Under the pieces are notes generated by a model. The model made no database searches. It was not told where the DNA came from and saw only the letters and a program-made list of their open reading frames with translations. A program made the position numbers and the translations under genes. A stretch of 64,000 nucleotides of DNA from Butyrivibrio sp. M55 (GTDB lineage Bacteria; Bacillota; Clostridia; Lachnospirales; Lachnospiraceae). Location: the NCBI RefSeq assembly GCF_900116865.1, contig NZ_FPCD01000003.1, positions 124,001 to 188,000 on the forward strand, written 5' to 3'. Of the stretch, positions 51,690 to 61,289 are shown in pieces (positions within the stretch are counted from its first letter, which is position 1; every line of letters starts with the position of its first letter).

Positions 51690-53549
51690 TCAGATTTCTA
51701 ATGCATAATCGATATCAACGTTGTGACCTTCGAATAATGCTTCAAATTCCTCTCTTCCGATCTTCTCCTTTTCTATGAGGAGTGCTGAACTGCTGTGCAG
51801 AATGTCCTCATACTTAAGAATAATCTCTTTTGCTTTTGCGTAACACTTGTCTATTATGGTCTTTACTTCTTTATCAATCTCGCCTGACATAAGCTCACTG
51901 TGCTTCTTTGAATGAGATATATCATAGCCGATGAACACATCTTCTTCATTGTCATCGTAGTTTACAACACCGATGGTCTCTGACATTCCGTACTTGGTAA
52001 CCATACTTCTGGCTTCCTGTGTAGCTTTTCTGATGTCGCTTGATGCACCTGTTGTAATATCGCCAAAGATGATCTCTTCTGCGATTCTTCCTCCGAGAGA
52101 TACCATGATCTCCTGAAGCATCTTGTTCTTTGTAAGGAACATATCATCATTCTCGGGAAGAGGCATTGTATAACCCGCTGCGCCAAGTCCTGTAGGAATG
52201 ATAGATATTGTATGCACAGGTCCCACATCCGGAAGAAGGTGGAACAAGATTGCATGGCCTGTCTCGTGATAAGCCGTTATCTTCTTTTCCTTCTCGGAAA
52301 TGATCTTACTGTGCTTCTCAGTTCCGATTCCAACCTGAGTAAACGCCCTGTTTATATCATCGGGAGTAATAAACTTCCTGCTGTCTACCGCTGCATTTAT
52401 AGCTGCTTCATTAAGAAGGTTCTCAAGATCTGCGCCTGTGAATCCGGCAGTTGTCTGAGCAAGCTGCTTAAGATCCACATCGCTTCCAAGAGGCTTATTA
52501 TGTGCATGAACCTTAAGGATTGCCTCTCTTTCACCAATGTCAGGTCTTGTAACCGTAATCTTTCTGTCAAATCGTCCGGGTCTTAAGATGGCAGGATCGA
52601 GGATATCAACTCTGTTTGTGGCAGCCATTACGATAATTCCCTCGTTCACACCAAAGCCATCCATCTCGACAAGCATCTGGTTAAGTGTCTGCTCTCTCTC
52701 GTCGTGTCCGCCGCCCATACCTGTACCACGTCGTCTTGCAACCGCATCAATCTCATCAATAAAGATTATGCAAGGCGCATTCTTCTTAGCCTCGGTAAAA
52801 AGGTCTCTTACTCTGGATGCCCCTACACCAACGAACATTTCTACGAAATCGGAACCTGAAATACTAAAGAACGGAACGCCCGCTTCACCTGCAACGGCTC
52901 TTGCAAGGAGTGTCTTACCTGTTCCGGGTGCACCTTCAAGGAGAACACCCTTGGGAATTCTGGCTCCGACAGCCGTGAATTTGCCGGGATCCTTCAAGAA
53001 TTCGATTATCTCAGCAAGCTGCTCTTTTTCTTCCTTAAGTCCCGCTACATCATTGAGCTTGACCTTGTTTTCATCACCTGTTGATAACTTTGCTCTGCTC
53101 TTTCCAAAGTTCATCATTCGGCTGTTTCCCGAACTGCTCGCCTGCATATTGCTGAACATCGAGAAAACGAATACCATTACGATAAGTCCCACTATAACGG
53201 GAATGATTCCATTTATAAGCACATTCTCAGACGGAATGTCTTTTACCTCTGTCTTAACACCCTTTTCTGTACAAATGCTCTCAACTTTGGTCACATCAGT
53301 TGTGTAGAATGTCACATCATCTGATGCATTGTTGAAGCTTACTCTTACAGAACCTGTAGGTGTCTCGGAATTGGGCATGATCATTACATATGCGACTGTA
53401 TCTGCATTAAGATCGCGCTCAAATTCATTCATGGAATATGCGCCTGACTGGCTTGAAATGAAACTCTTACCATATTCAATGAATATCACGCAAACAAGTA
53501 ATACTACTACAAATAGAAAAATTGAATTAAAACTTTTATTCCGGTTCAA
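51690..53549 (-). CDS. ftsH: ATP-dependent zinc metalloprotease FtsH
   Basis: The 619-residue protein has two N-terminal helices (about 9-25 and 113-132) around an extracytoplasmic domain, an AAA module (Walker [15 protein letters not shown], Walker [19 protein letters not shown], second region of homology [20 protein letters not shown]) and an M41 protease domain with zinc motif HETGHAI. It degrades membrane and regulatory proteins. The start is TTG 53549 after AAAGGGG; no ATG lies near. It ends the tilS-hpt-ftsH gene run that is standard in Firmicutes. Confidence 0.96.
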   Translation of the reverse strand: MNRNKSFNSIFLFVVVLLVCVIFIEYGKSFISSQSGAYSMNEFERDLNADTVAYVMIMPNSETPTGSVRVSFNNASDDVTFYTTDVTKVESICTEKGVKTEVKDIPSENVLINGIIPVIVGLIVMVFVFSMFSNMQASSSGNSRMMNFGKSRAKLSTGDENKVKLNDVAGLKEEKEQLAEIIEFLKDPGKFTAVGARIPKGVLLEGAPGTGKTLLARAVAGEAGVPFFSISGSDFVEMFVGVGASRVRDLFTEAKKNAPCIIFIDEIDAVARRRGTGMGGGHDEREQTLNQMLVEMDGFGVNEGIIVMAATNRVDILDPAILRPGRFDRKITVTRPDIGEREAILKVHAHNKPLGSDVDLKQLAQTTAGFTGADLENLLNEAAINAAVDSRKFITPDDINRAFTQVGIGTEKHSKIISEKEKKITAYHETGHAILFHLLPDVGPVHTISIIPTGLGAAGYTMPLPENDDMFLTKNKMLQEIMVSLGGRIAEEIIFGDITTGASSDIRKATQEARSMVTKYGMSETIGVVNYDDNEEDVFIGYDISHSKKHSELMSGEIDKEVKTIIDKCYAKAKEIILKYEDILHSSSALLIEKEKIGREEFEALFEGHNVDIDYALEI

Positions 53550-53592
53550 TTGCTTATGTTCCCCTTTCGGAAGCTTTTTTATGACGCCTTTA

Positions 53593-54117
53593 TCAATTAA
53601 ATTCTACTACTCCGATATACGGAAGGTTACGATATCTCTGATCGTAGTCAAGTCCGTATCCTACAACAAACTCATCGGGAATATTAAATCCCGTATAATC
53701 CACTTTTACATCTGTAACCCTGCGCTCAGGCTTATCTAGGAGTGTGCAAAGCTTGATGCTTGCAGGCTCTCTGTCGCCGAGCATCTTGATAAGATACGAC
53801 AACGTTCTTCCCGAATCAACAATATCCTCTACTATAATAACATGTCTGTCCTTAAGAGGTTCATCGAGATCCTTCACAATCTTAACTACACCGCTTGACT
53901 TAGTTGAACTGCCATAGCTTGATGCTGACATAAAATCCATCGTAACAGGGACTGTGATACGCTTTGCAAGCTCACACATAAAGAACACTCCGCCCTTTAA
54001 AACACATACAAGGTGCACTGTCTCACCCTGATAATCTCTGCTGATTGCTTCCCCAAGCTCCTTTATTCTCTTGTCAACTTCCTCTTCTGTCAATAAAACG
54101 CGAACTGATTCAGCCAC
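53593..54117 (-). CDS. hpt: Hypoxanthine phosphoribosyltransferase
   Basis: This type I phosphoribosyltransferase of about 174 residues has the flexible loop [21 protein letters not shown], the PRPP motif [18 protein letters not shown] and the base-binding end [25 protein letters not shown]. It salvages hypoxanthine and guanine. An ATG at 54132 is in frame, but it overlaps GGAGG. The GTG at 54117 has GGAGG eight bases before it and overlaps the tilS stop by 8 bp, so I chose the GTG start. Confidence 0.94.
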   Translation of the reverse strand: MAESVRVLLTEEEVDKRIKELGEAISRDYQGETVHLVCVLKGGVFFMCELAKRITVPVTMDFMSASSYGSSTKSSGVVKIVKDLDEPLKDRHVIIVEDIVDSGRTLSYLIKMLGDREPASIKLCTLLDKPERRVTDVKVDYTGFNIPDEFVVGYGLDYDQRYRNLPYIGVVEFN

Positions 54118-55534
54118 AGTAATTTCCTCCATCCAAAAAATTTATAGCCAAAATACTTTTTGTATCTTCACTCACCTTGGTATTAGCACTTATTCTGTAC
54201 CCCGGAACCCACAAAACATGGTCTCCGTCAGCCATTACATAGATACTGTCTCTTCTGTCTATAGGAATTTTGACATCTGTCATGAACTTCGACAGCTTTT
54301 TCTTATGAATGCCGCTTCCCGTTTCAATAAATATATAATCATCGGGTCTTCTGCATCTAAAAACGGCTGCTTGTATTCTATCACAATCGAACCATTTAGT
54401 ATACGTACCGCGCGGAATACTTGCGCCTTTTACAAACTCTATTACGCTTGCTTCCATCCTTCCAAGCCCCGGAATGTCATAGCCGGCCTCACCGTCTTTT
54501 TTTACCCGGTCAAAAAAATCTATAACAAGCGAATTATCAAGGCTTTCCGCCGCTTTCTTCGAAAGCGTAAGTACGTCGTACTCTCTCTTTGCGACAAGCC
54601 CGTACGGAAGGTCGACATACGCCGTTCCTCTTTCCGATGCCATGATATCCGTCACCGCATCAACGTGACTTGCCGTAATGTCTTTCCTGTTTGGTGTAAG
54701 CATCTCGAAACACCTTAAGATCACGTTCTTTTGGATAAAAAAATCTCCGCTCTTAAGAACCTTTAATTCTATTCTGACACTTTTTCCGTCAAAGGTACAA
54801 GCCTTGTCAAAAAGTTCTGTCGTAACCTTACATATAAAGTCATCCGCGAGGGCAAAATCAGACGCCACTCTGCACAGATGCTTTACCGCCTCTGCATTTA
54901 TATTCTCAGTCATATAAGGAATAAGCTCGTTTCTTACCTTGTTCCTCGTATGGATATTCTCGTCGTTGGTGGCATCGTGACAAAAAGATATTCCTTCGCC
55001 CGCAAGATACTCCTCAATTTCCTGTCTCGTAACGCACAATAAGGGCCTTATCACATTATCCCTAACGGCACGTATGGCACCCGCACCATGAAGCCCCGTT
55101 CCTCGAAGGAGATTTAAAAGAAGTGTCTCCGCCACGTCGTTTCTGTGATGTGCAACCGCAATCTTAACGGCGCCTTCTTTCTCAGCTATCTTGCGAAAAG
55201 CCTCGTATCTTACATTCCGTCCCGCTTCTTCTTCGGTCAGCTTATTTTCTCTTGCAATTCCGGGGACATCCTCTTCCACCAGATAATAACTTATTCCCCG
55301 TTCTTCGCAGAAGCTACGGGTAAACTCTGCGTCTTCTCCCGCTTCTTCCCTGATACCGTGATTTACATGAACCGCAACAAGCTCGATGCCAAGAAGCTCT
55401 CTTAACTTATACAAGACCAGCAAAAGTGCGACAGAATCCGCTCCTCCCGAAAATCCCACAAGGATCTTTTCTCCGGAAACTGCCATTTTATTGGCTCTTA
55501 TATAGTTTAGTACGGTGTTTTCGAATCTGTTCAT
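54110..55534 (-). CDS. tilS: tRNA(Ile)-lysidine synthetase TilS
   Basis: The 474-residue protein has an N-type PP-loop ATPase domain with LVGFSGGADSVALLLVLY, the HVNHGIREEAGEDAEF motif, VAHHRNDVAETLLLNLLRGTGLHGAGAI and RPLLCVTRQEIEEYL. The C-terminal TilS substrate-binding domains follow (FVKGASIPRGTYTKWFDCDRI onwards). It changes cytidine 34 to lysidine in the tRNA-Ile that reads AUA. It follows the DivIC-like gene after a strong hairpin and overlaps hpt. Confidence 0.95.
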   Translation of the reverse strand: MNRFENTVLNYIRANKMAVSGEKILVGFSGGADSVALLLVLYKLRELLGIELVAVHVNHGIREEAGEDAEFTRSFCEERGISYYLVEEDVPGIARENKLTEEEAGRNVRYEAFRKIAEKEGAVKIAVAHHRNDVAETLLLNLLRGTGLHGAGAIRAVRDNVIRPLLCVTRQEIEEYLAGEGISFCHDATNDENIHTRNKVRNELIPYMTENINAEAVKHLCRVASDFALADDFICKVTTELFDKACTFDGKSVRIELKVLKSGDFFIQKNVILRCFEMLTPNRKDITASHVDAVTDIMASERGTAYVDLPYGLVAKREYDVLTLSKKAAESLDNSLVIDFFDRVKKDGEAGYDIPGLGRMEASVIEFVKGASIPRGTYTKWFDCDRIQAAVFRCRRPDDYIFIETGSGIHKKKLSKFMTDVKIPIDRRDSIYVMADGDHVLWVPGYRISANTKVSEDTKSILAINFLDGGNYCG

Positions 55535-55548
55535 ATTGAAAAATTAAA

Positions 55549-55584
55549 GCGCAGACCTATACGTACCCGTATCATTGTCTGCGC
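55549..55584 (-). terminator. Intrinsic terminator between the DivIC-like gene and tilS
   Basis: GCGCAGAC pairs with GTCTGCGC, with an inner ATACG/CGTAT stem, and is followed on the minus strand by TTTAATTTTTC. It suggests that the upstream genes end here or are attenuated before tilS. Confidence 0.75.
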
Positions 55585-55608
55585 TGTGCTCCGCAAAATA
55601 ATAACAAA

Positions 55609-55920
55609 TTACCTGTCCTCAATTTTAAAAACAATCTCACCGGGATAAACCAGTCCAAGTTTATCCTTAGCGGTTTCTTCTATATATTTTCGTGTCTGGG
55701 TATATCTTTCAAATTCGGCTATTTCCTTGCCTCTTGCAACCTCGGCGTCAATCTGGGCATTGAGGTAAGCTTCCTTCTCCTCATACTCATTAACCTTCTC
55801 AAAAAGACTGATGCTCTTTATGGACACAACAGTCGCAAGAATTATAACCACACACGACGCGAGCGCGATGCCCGCTTTATTTTGAAAACTACGCCTTTTA
55901 TAGCGTGCTTTTGTCGCCAT
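55609..55920 (-). CDS. Septum formation initiator (FtsB/DivIC-like)
   Basis: The 103-residue single-pass protein has a basic cytoplasmic N-terminus, a helix at about 15-40 and an external coiled coil (FEKVNEYEEKEAYLNAQIDAEVARGKEIAEFERYTQ), then YIEETAKDKLGLVYPGEIVFKI, which is characteristic of the family. It belongs to the FtsL/FtsB division complex. The ATG at 55920 (MATKARYKRR) follows GAGG at six bases; a TTG reading from 55935 runs through that site. The position between the S4 protein and tilS is conserved in Firmicutes. Confidence 0.9.
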   Translation of the reverse strand: MATKARYKRRSFQNKAGIALASCVVIILATVVSIKSISLFEKVNEYEEKEAYLNAQIDAEVARGKEIAEFERYTQTRKYIEETAKDKLGLVYPGEIVFKIEDR

Positions 55921-55978
55921 ATCGTACCTCTTCAAATGCTTTTATATATTTTATTTTAATACATGCTATAAAAGCCTG

Positions 55979-56218
55979 TCAAATGTAGCGATAGAGCTCT
56001 GTTACGTCTTCTTTGTGTATTGTTTCCCGCACATCAAGCACTTCGACATTCACGTCTTTATTACCAAATCCGATGGTTATCTTATCTCCGACCTTTACAT
56101 CGGCAGACGCCTTTGCAGGCTTTCCGTTTATCTGAACTCTTCCCGCATCGCAGGCTTCATTCGCTACTGTGCGTCTCTTTATCAGTCTTGTTACTTTCAA
56201 ATACTTATCTAATCTCAT
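55979..56218 (-). CDS. rqcP: S4-domain RNA-binding protein, RqcP/YabO-like
   Basis: The 79-residue protein is essentially one S4 domain: MRLDKYLKVTRLIKRRTVANEACDAGRVQINGKPAKASADVKVGDKITI. RqcP (YabO, HSP15-like) binds stalled 50S-peptidyl-tRNA complexes and assists RqcH in tail addition. The location next to a DivIC gene matches Bacillus yabO-divIC. Its ATG directly follows the stop of the PEGA gene (TAAATG). Confidence 0.88.
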   Translation of the reverse strand: MRLDKYLKVTRLIKRRTVANEACDAGRVQINGKPAKASADVKVGDKITIGFGNKDVNVEVLDVRETIHKEDVTELYRYI

Positions 56219-58054
56219 TTATTCCTCTCCTGATGCGGTATTTGCCGCATCGCCGTTGTTATTTTTATCTTTCCCTGTCTTATCTTTGCTGTCGCCGGCC
56301 TTTTTACCGTCTTTATTATCAGGGTCTTTCTTATTTACAGACGTTGTCTCATCTTCTTTTGTCGAACTCTTATTAGCTGCGTCTGCCGTTGATTTTTTAG
56401 ACGGACTTTCATCTTCCTCGGAAGAAGCCGTGCTTGCATAATGCGCGGTTGCAGTCGTTTTCTCTGTAGCTGAGGATGTATCGGACTTCTCCGATGAAGA
56501 AGGAGTCTCCTTCTTACCTAAGTCATGCGTTGTAGATTCGGATGCTGCCTTAGACGGATTCTCAGTCTGTTTTTCAGTCGAAGCGGCTGTGGGAGTCTCT
56601 TCAGACTTAGGCTTAGTCTCAGTCACAGTATCCTCCTTCACTTTTACCATCTCACCCAGGTTATATGACACATCCGACTCATCCGCGTCTATGTTCACGC
56701 GAAGACTCTTCGTATTATAACCATTTTTCCTAAGTATTATCTCATGATTTCCTGAAACCTTTTTAAGGCTGGTCGGCACTACACCTATATAATTCCCATC
56801 AAAAAACAGCTCCGCTCCTTCAGGCGAATCCACATAAACCTTGTAACCTTCGATAACCTTATTCTTCTGGTTCTTCGTCTTATCCTTGTCAGTTATGCTT
56901 GAAGCCGATGTAGCAGCTGAGCTCTTTCCCGGAAGTGACGCAACAGAAACAGCGCTCGATGACTTGTTTGTCTTGTCATACGACGAAGAAAAAGACGAAC
57001 TGTCTGACGATGAGCTGTTTGATGAATCCGCACTATCAGAATCAGGCTCAAGTTCTATCTTTACCACAGACTTAGGCGTACCCACCTTAAGATACTTGTT
57101 CTGTGTGATATATCCTTCGGCCATTACCTTGAGATTGTGGTAACCATAGCTTACAGACTTTGAAGTATCGGCAAAAACCTGCTCCCCGTCGATGTAAATC
57201 TCGGCATCTGCGGGAGTTACCTCAAATGACACAAGTCCCTCTTTTGGCTTGGTTATCTTGACATTTCTGGTATCAATGACGGTTTCCTGGTTCCTGCTTA
57301 TTGTGACATTTGTTTTATACTCTGCGCCGTTTCCGATGATCTGCAGATTATAATCGCCCTCGGGCGCACTAAGCAACATATTGGGAGAAATCTTGTAAAT
57401 AACGTCATTATCAAGCTCAAGCCATGCTCCGACAAGACTGTGTTCATCAACAGTGTCGGATGACAGGCTGACATAACCGTGTCCGCTTGTAACAACAACG
57501 CTGTATACCTCTTTTCCAATTCCGTATGCCTTGATATTGTCGGTCGTAAGTACATTCTCTGCTATAGCAGGCGCTCCGTCCGCAAGTATCAGTGTTCTTG
57601 AATCAAGCTTGTAAGTTTCACCCTGTATTCTTGCGGTACCATCGCCCCTTACAAGTTCGTGACTACGCGTATCATCGATAGTCCACGCTTCATCCGATAC
57701 CTTAAGCGAAGTGATATGCTTGCTGCTCTTAAGGAAATTGACATCAACAATCTGACCTTCCTCTAAGAGTCTTGCCGACATGGGCGTTCCTCTTAAATCG
57801 TACATCATGCTTGTATTGTCATATTTAAGGGTATACGTCTTTCCCGTAGAATGATTTCTGAATCTGATTTCCTTATTTTCCGAATCTATGGAACGAATTG
57901 AAGCAGTGTCGGAAGAATCGTATTTTCCGATAAGCGATACGCTCTTCTTTTCATTTTTTACGGCAGCACTTACATCTGCGCTGTATACGCAGGTAAAAGC
58001 GGCCGCAAGAAACACTGCCGTAAATGCTCTTACAGATCTCATGATTATTCTCAT
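56219..58054 (-). CDS. Exported PEGA-domain protein with long Ser/Thr/Lys-rich tail
   Basis: The protein of about 611 residues has a signal peptide (MRIIMRSVRAFTAVFLAAAF, then TCVYSADVSA). A beta-rich domain (about 30-265) follows, then two PEGA repeats (about 275-330, GLVSFEVTPADAEIYIDGEQVF, and about 395-455, YKVYVDSPEGAELFFDGNYIGVVPTSLKKVSGNHEIILRKNGYNTKSL). A Ser-rich linker lies between them, and about 140 residues of disordered Thr/Ser/Lys/Asp sequence end the protein. PEGA domains occur on surface proteins. ATG 58054 follows GAGGGG at six bases; an ATG at 58072 precedes that site. It lies between cca and the S4 gene on the same strand. Confidence 0.85.
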   Translation of the reverse strand: MRIIMRSVRAFTAVFLAAAFTCVYSADVSAAVKNEKKSVSLIGKYDSSDTASIRSIDSENKEIRFRNHSTGKTYTLKYDNTSMMYDLRGTPMSARLLEEGQIVDVNFLKSSKHITSLKVSDEAWTIDDTRSHELVRGDGTARIQGETYKLDSRTLILADGAPAIAENVLTTDNIKAYGIGKEVYSVVVTSGHGYVSLSSDTVDEHSLVGAWLELDNDVIYKISPNMLLSAPEGDYNLQIIGNGAEYKTNVTISRNQETVIDTRNVKITKPKEGLVSFEVTPADAEIYIDGEQVFADTSKSVSYGYHNLKVMAEGYITQNKYLKVGTPKSVVKIELEPDSDSADSSNSSSSDSSSFSSSYDKTNKSSSAVSVASLPGKSSAATSASSITDKDKTKNQKNKVIEGYKVYVDSPEGAELFFDGNYIGVVPTSLKKVSGNHEIILRKNGYNTKSLRVNIDADESDVSYNLGEMVKVKEDTVTETKPKSEETPTAASTEKQTENPSKAASESTTHDLGKKETPSSSEKSDTSSATEKTTATAHYASTASSEEDESPSKKSTADAANKSSTKEDETTSVNKKDPDNKDGKKAGDSKDKTGKDKNNNGDAANTASGEE

Positions 58055-58078
58055 GTTCATCCCCTCATACATGATCTT

Positions 58079-59413
58079 TTAAAAGAATTTTTTTAACTGC
58101 TCAGAATCCAGCAGATATTCTTTAGTATTGTGCGAAGGCTCGTCAATGACGTCTTCTAGCATAGCTCCGAGCACTTCTCCTATCTGCTTTCCGGGAGTCA
58201 CTCCCAGAGCGATAAGGTCTTTGCCGTTGACCGCAAGCTTCTTAAGGCTCACGCACTCGCCTTCCTTTTTTATATTCTCATAAAGAGCTCTTGAATCCTC
58301 TATATTCTTGAGCTTTTCCTCGCGGTAATACTCACTCTGAGCCATTGTATCCGCATATTTCACATCAAGAAGAAAAGGAAACTCATCCTCTCCCACTCTG
58401 TTCATGGTTCTTCGCACATTCTTTGCGGTAGCGGGGAACCTGTCATCGTGGTACTTAATAAGGTTGCACACCCTGTCCATGGTGTTTCTGTCAAACTTAA
58501 GGCGTCTGAAAATGTCATGTGCCATCTTCTCGCCAAGCTGTGCATGGCCGTGGAAATGGTTAACACCTTCATCATCCGTTGTTATCGTCAAAGGCTTCGC
58601 TATATCATGCAAAAACATTGTAAGCCTTAATACTTTATCGTTTCTCACATATCCGAGCGACTTGATAATGTGCTCTCCGACATTGTACATATGATGGGGA
58701 TTGTTCTGGGAAGTCTCCATGCACACATCAAATTCGGGAAGTATCACCTTGGTGATTCCAAGTTCGTACATAACCTGCGCTTTTTCCGGATGGCCAGAAA
58801 CAAGAAGCTTTACAAGTTCAGTCTGGATTCTCTCCGCGCTTATCTTGGAAAGCGTAGGCGCAAGCTCTTTTATTGCCTCTTTTGTCTTCTCTTCTATATC
58901 ATAATCAAGCTGAGCCGAAAATCTGACGGCTCTCATTATGCGAAGTGCATCTTCTGAAAATCTCTCTGCAGGCTCTCCAACGCATCTTATCAGCTTATTC
59001 TCAAGATCTTCGATTCCTCCGAACCTGTCTATAAGCCCCTCTTCCTCGTTATAAGCCATGGCATTTATGGTAAAGTCACGGCGTCTCATATCTTCGGTGA
59101 GACTCTTTGTAAATGTCACTTCACTGGGATGTCTGTTATCTTCGTACTTTCCGTCTATTCTGTACGTTGTGACTTCATATCCCTCTTTATCCATCAAAAC
59201 GGTGACCGTTCCGTGTTCAATTCCCGTATCGACCGTTCGTTTAAAAAGCTTTTTTATATCTTCAGGCAAAGCATTTGTCGTTATGTCCCAGTCTCCCGGT
59301 TCTCTTGAAAGAAGAGCATCTCTTACACATCCTCCGACAACATATGCTTCAAAACCAGCTTTATGCATGGTATCCAATATCTTTTTTGCATTTTCCGGTA
59401 GTTTAATAATCAT
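58079..59413 (-). CDS. cca: CCA-adding tRNA nucleotidyltransferase with HD domain
   Basis: The 444-residue class II nucleotidyltransferase has AYVVGGCVRDALLSREPGDWDITTNA (GG and DxD motifs), the RRDFTINAMAYN and EDALRIMRAVRFSAQLDYDIEEKTKEAI motifs, and an HD domain (LFLHDIAKPLTITTDDEGVNHFHGHAQLGEKMA). It builds or repairs the 3' CCA, which none of the three tRNA genes in this window encodes. The start at ATG 59413 (MIIKLPENAKKIL) fits the family; a TTG reading from 59431 adds six unlikely residues. Confidence 0.94.
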   Translation of the reverse strand: MIIKLPENAKKILDTMHKAGFEAYVVGGCVRDALLSREPGDWDITTNALPEDIKKLFKRTVDTGIEHGTVTVLMDKEGYEVTTYRIDGKYEDNRHPSEVTFTKSLTEDMRRRDFTINAMAYNEEEGLIDRFGGIEDLENKLIRCVGEPAERFSEDALRIMRAVRFSAQLDYDIEEKTKEAIKELAPTLSKISAERIQTELVKLLVSGHPEKAQVMYELGITKVILPEFDVCMETSQNNPHHMYNVGEHIIKSLGYVRNDKVLRLTMFLHDIAKPLTITTDDEGVNHFHGHAQLGEKMAHDIFRRLKFDRNTMDRVCNLIKYHDDRFPATAKNVRRTMNRVGEDEFPFLLDVKYADTMAQSEYYREEKLKNIEDSRALYENIKKEGECVSLKKLAVNGKDLIALGVTPGKQIGEVLGAMLEDVIDEPSHNTKEYLLDSEQLKKFF

Positions 59414-59513
59414 ACCTTCATAATATCCCAAAGAATATCAAATGTGAATAATACTCTAGGAATTTTCTCAATCTCGATATATACTTAATATATGAAATTA
59501 TGAGGGAATCAGA

Positions 59514-61289
59514 ATGAAATTTAGAATTAACAACAATTTGATAGCAGTAGGCTTCTTACTGCTTATCTTGGTGGGCATATTTTCATTTGTGAAAATTATT
59601 GATTCTTCCTACCAATATACCTCAGAGTTAATACCGATAGATGATGGTTGGACCGTTACTTATAACGGCAAAGAAATAGCTACAAACAAGAATCTGAACG
59701 ACGTACAAGTGCCTGTTATCAATGAAGGTGATACGTTTTCTTTGACCAGAGTACTTCCTCCGATTCGTGATGATTCGTTATGCCTCTACTTTTATTCGAT
59801 GCACAGCATCGTCGATGTTAATATTCGTCATTATGCTGAGCGTTCCAAGAAAGCCGATAAGCTTGAAAACTGGCAAATATACACTTACGGTAGAGATTTG
59901 TACAGCCAGACCACAGAAGTTCCAAACAGATACAATCACGTTCCTATTGTAAAAGGCTATTCTGAAGAAGAGATCACGATCACCTTCATAGGCACGAGAG
60001 AAGCATCATTTTCTTCGCTGTCTCCTTTTATTATTGGTTCAAGTGTTGATATATTATCCTATCATCTTTTAAGTAATACAATTAATTTGTTTGCCGGAGT
60101 ATTCCTTGTAGTGCTCGGGCTTGTTCTTATAGTCATTTCTCCTTATATGTTCTTGTATCACAATAAGGAATCCCGACTATTTTTCAGTGGACTTACTTCA
60201 CTCCTATTCGGAACTTACATTGTTGCCAGATTTGATTTCATCGATATGCTTATAAATAACCCGATGACTAACTCGTTTTGCGAATACTCATCGTTTATTT
60301 GTATGCCTATCTCTATTTTGGGCTATTTCATTTCAATATTCAGGGGCAAACTTAAGAGATTCTTGAAACTCCTTGTAATATTTGATTTCCTTCTTTTCGC
60401 CGGAATGACAATCCTGCACCTGTCTACGATCAAGCGTTTTTCAGCTATGACATCCTTTATTCAGGGCTACATTGTCAGCGAGACCATTATGGTTCTGGTA
60501 ATTCTGGTCAGAAACAGAAAACATTTCCGAAACTCACAGAACAGAAATCTCAATTCAGATATGTTCTTCCTCATAGGTGTTGTGACATTCATTATATCTT
60601 CCTCAATAGATATTGCTATGTTCAACATCCACAAGTATTCAAGCAACCGCGGATATACCCAGAACTACGGTAACGGATTTACTTTTGGTGCCGTTATCTT
60701 CGTCTCCTGCCTGCTTATAAGTTACATGTTCTACAGTATCTACAGTAGCAAGATTTCTTCATTGCAGGAGAGATTGTCGGATTTCGCTTACACCGATCCT
60801 CTGACGGGTCTTTCAAACAGAGCCCGTTGCGAACAGGTAATGAATGTTATCTCTCAGGATCGCAGTATATATGTAATCATCAGTATCGACCTGAACAAGT
60901 TGAAAATGGTCAACGATACATACGGTCACCACGAAGGAGATCGCTTGCTTACCGGCTTTGCAACAATTTTGACAGATTGCTTCTGGGATGCAAACCTCAT
61001 CGGTCGTATGGGTGGAGACGAATTTGTCGTTATAATGCTTGGCGAACATGCATCAAGCTGTACCAAGAGAATACACGAATTCCACTCTCTTATGTCCGAC
61101 TGGAACCTTAAGGAGCAGGTCTTCCAGTATAGTGCTTCTTACGGCTACGCTTACAGCTACGAGGTTCCGAACGCATCCTCAAACGAAGTATATATGCTCG
61201 CAGATTCAAGAATGTATGAAATGAAAAAAGAACATCACGGACGTAAAGAAATGGAACACGAGATGGAGGAGGTGAATGCCAATGCGTAA
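59514..61289 (+). CDS. Diguanylate cyclase with membrane sensor half
   Basis: The 591-residue protein has an N-terminal helix (about 9-27), an extracellular beta domain (about 40-180), about seven helices (about 188-415) and a C-terminal GGDEF domain (about 430-580). DPLTGLSNRARCEQ and RMGGDEFVVIM are intact, so cyclic-di-GMP synthesis is expected. The product-inhibition RxxD motif before GGDEF is absent (CFWD). Its last 14 bases overlap the next gene, a clear paralog with the same layout. AGGGAATC precedes the ATG. Confidence 0.92.
   Translation: MKFRINNNLIAVGFLLLILVGIFSFVKIIDSSYQYTSELIPIDDGWTVTYNGKEIATNKNLNDVQVPVINEGDTFSLTRVLPPIRDDSLCLYFYSMHSIVDVNIRHYAERSKKADKLENWQIYTYGRDLYSQTTEVPNRYNHVPIVKGYSEEEITITFIGTREASFSSLSPFIIGSSVDILSYHLLSNTINLFAGVFLVVLGLVLIVISPYMFLYHNKESRLFFSGLTSLLFGTYIVARFDFIDMLINNPMTNSFCEYSSFICMPISILGYFISIFRGKLKRFLKLLVIFDFLLFAGMTILHLSTIKRFSAMTSFIQGYIVSETIMVLVILVRNRKHFRNSQNRNLNSDMFFLIGVVTFIISSSIDIAMFNIHKYSSNRGYTQNYGNGFTFGAVIFVSCLLISYMFYSIYSSKISSLQERLSDFAYTDPLTGLSNRARCEQVMNVISQDRSIYVIISIDLNKLKMVNDTYGHHEGDRLLTGFATILTDCFWDANLIGRMGGDEFVVIMLGEHASSCTKRIHEFHSLMSDWNLKEQVFQYSASYGYAYSYEVPNASSNEVYMLADSRMYEMKKEHHGRKEMEHEMEEVNANA

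Noticed and set aside
52537-53307. A 256-codon open frame on the plus strand
   Set aside because: It is antisense to ftsH and reflects codon bias of that gene; no independent coding evidence.
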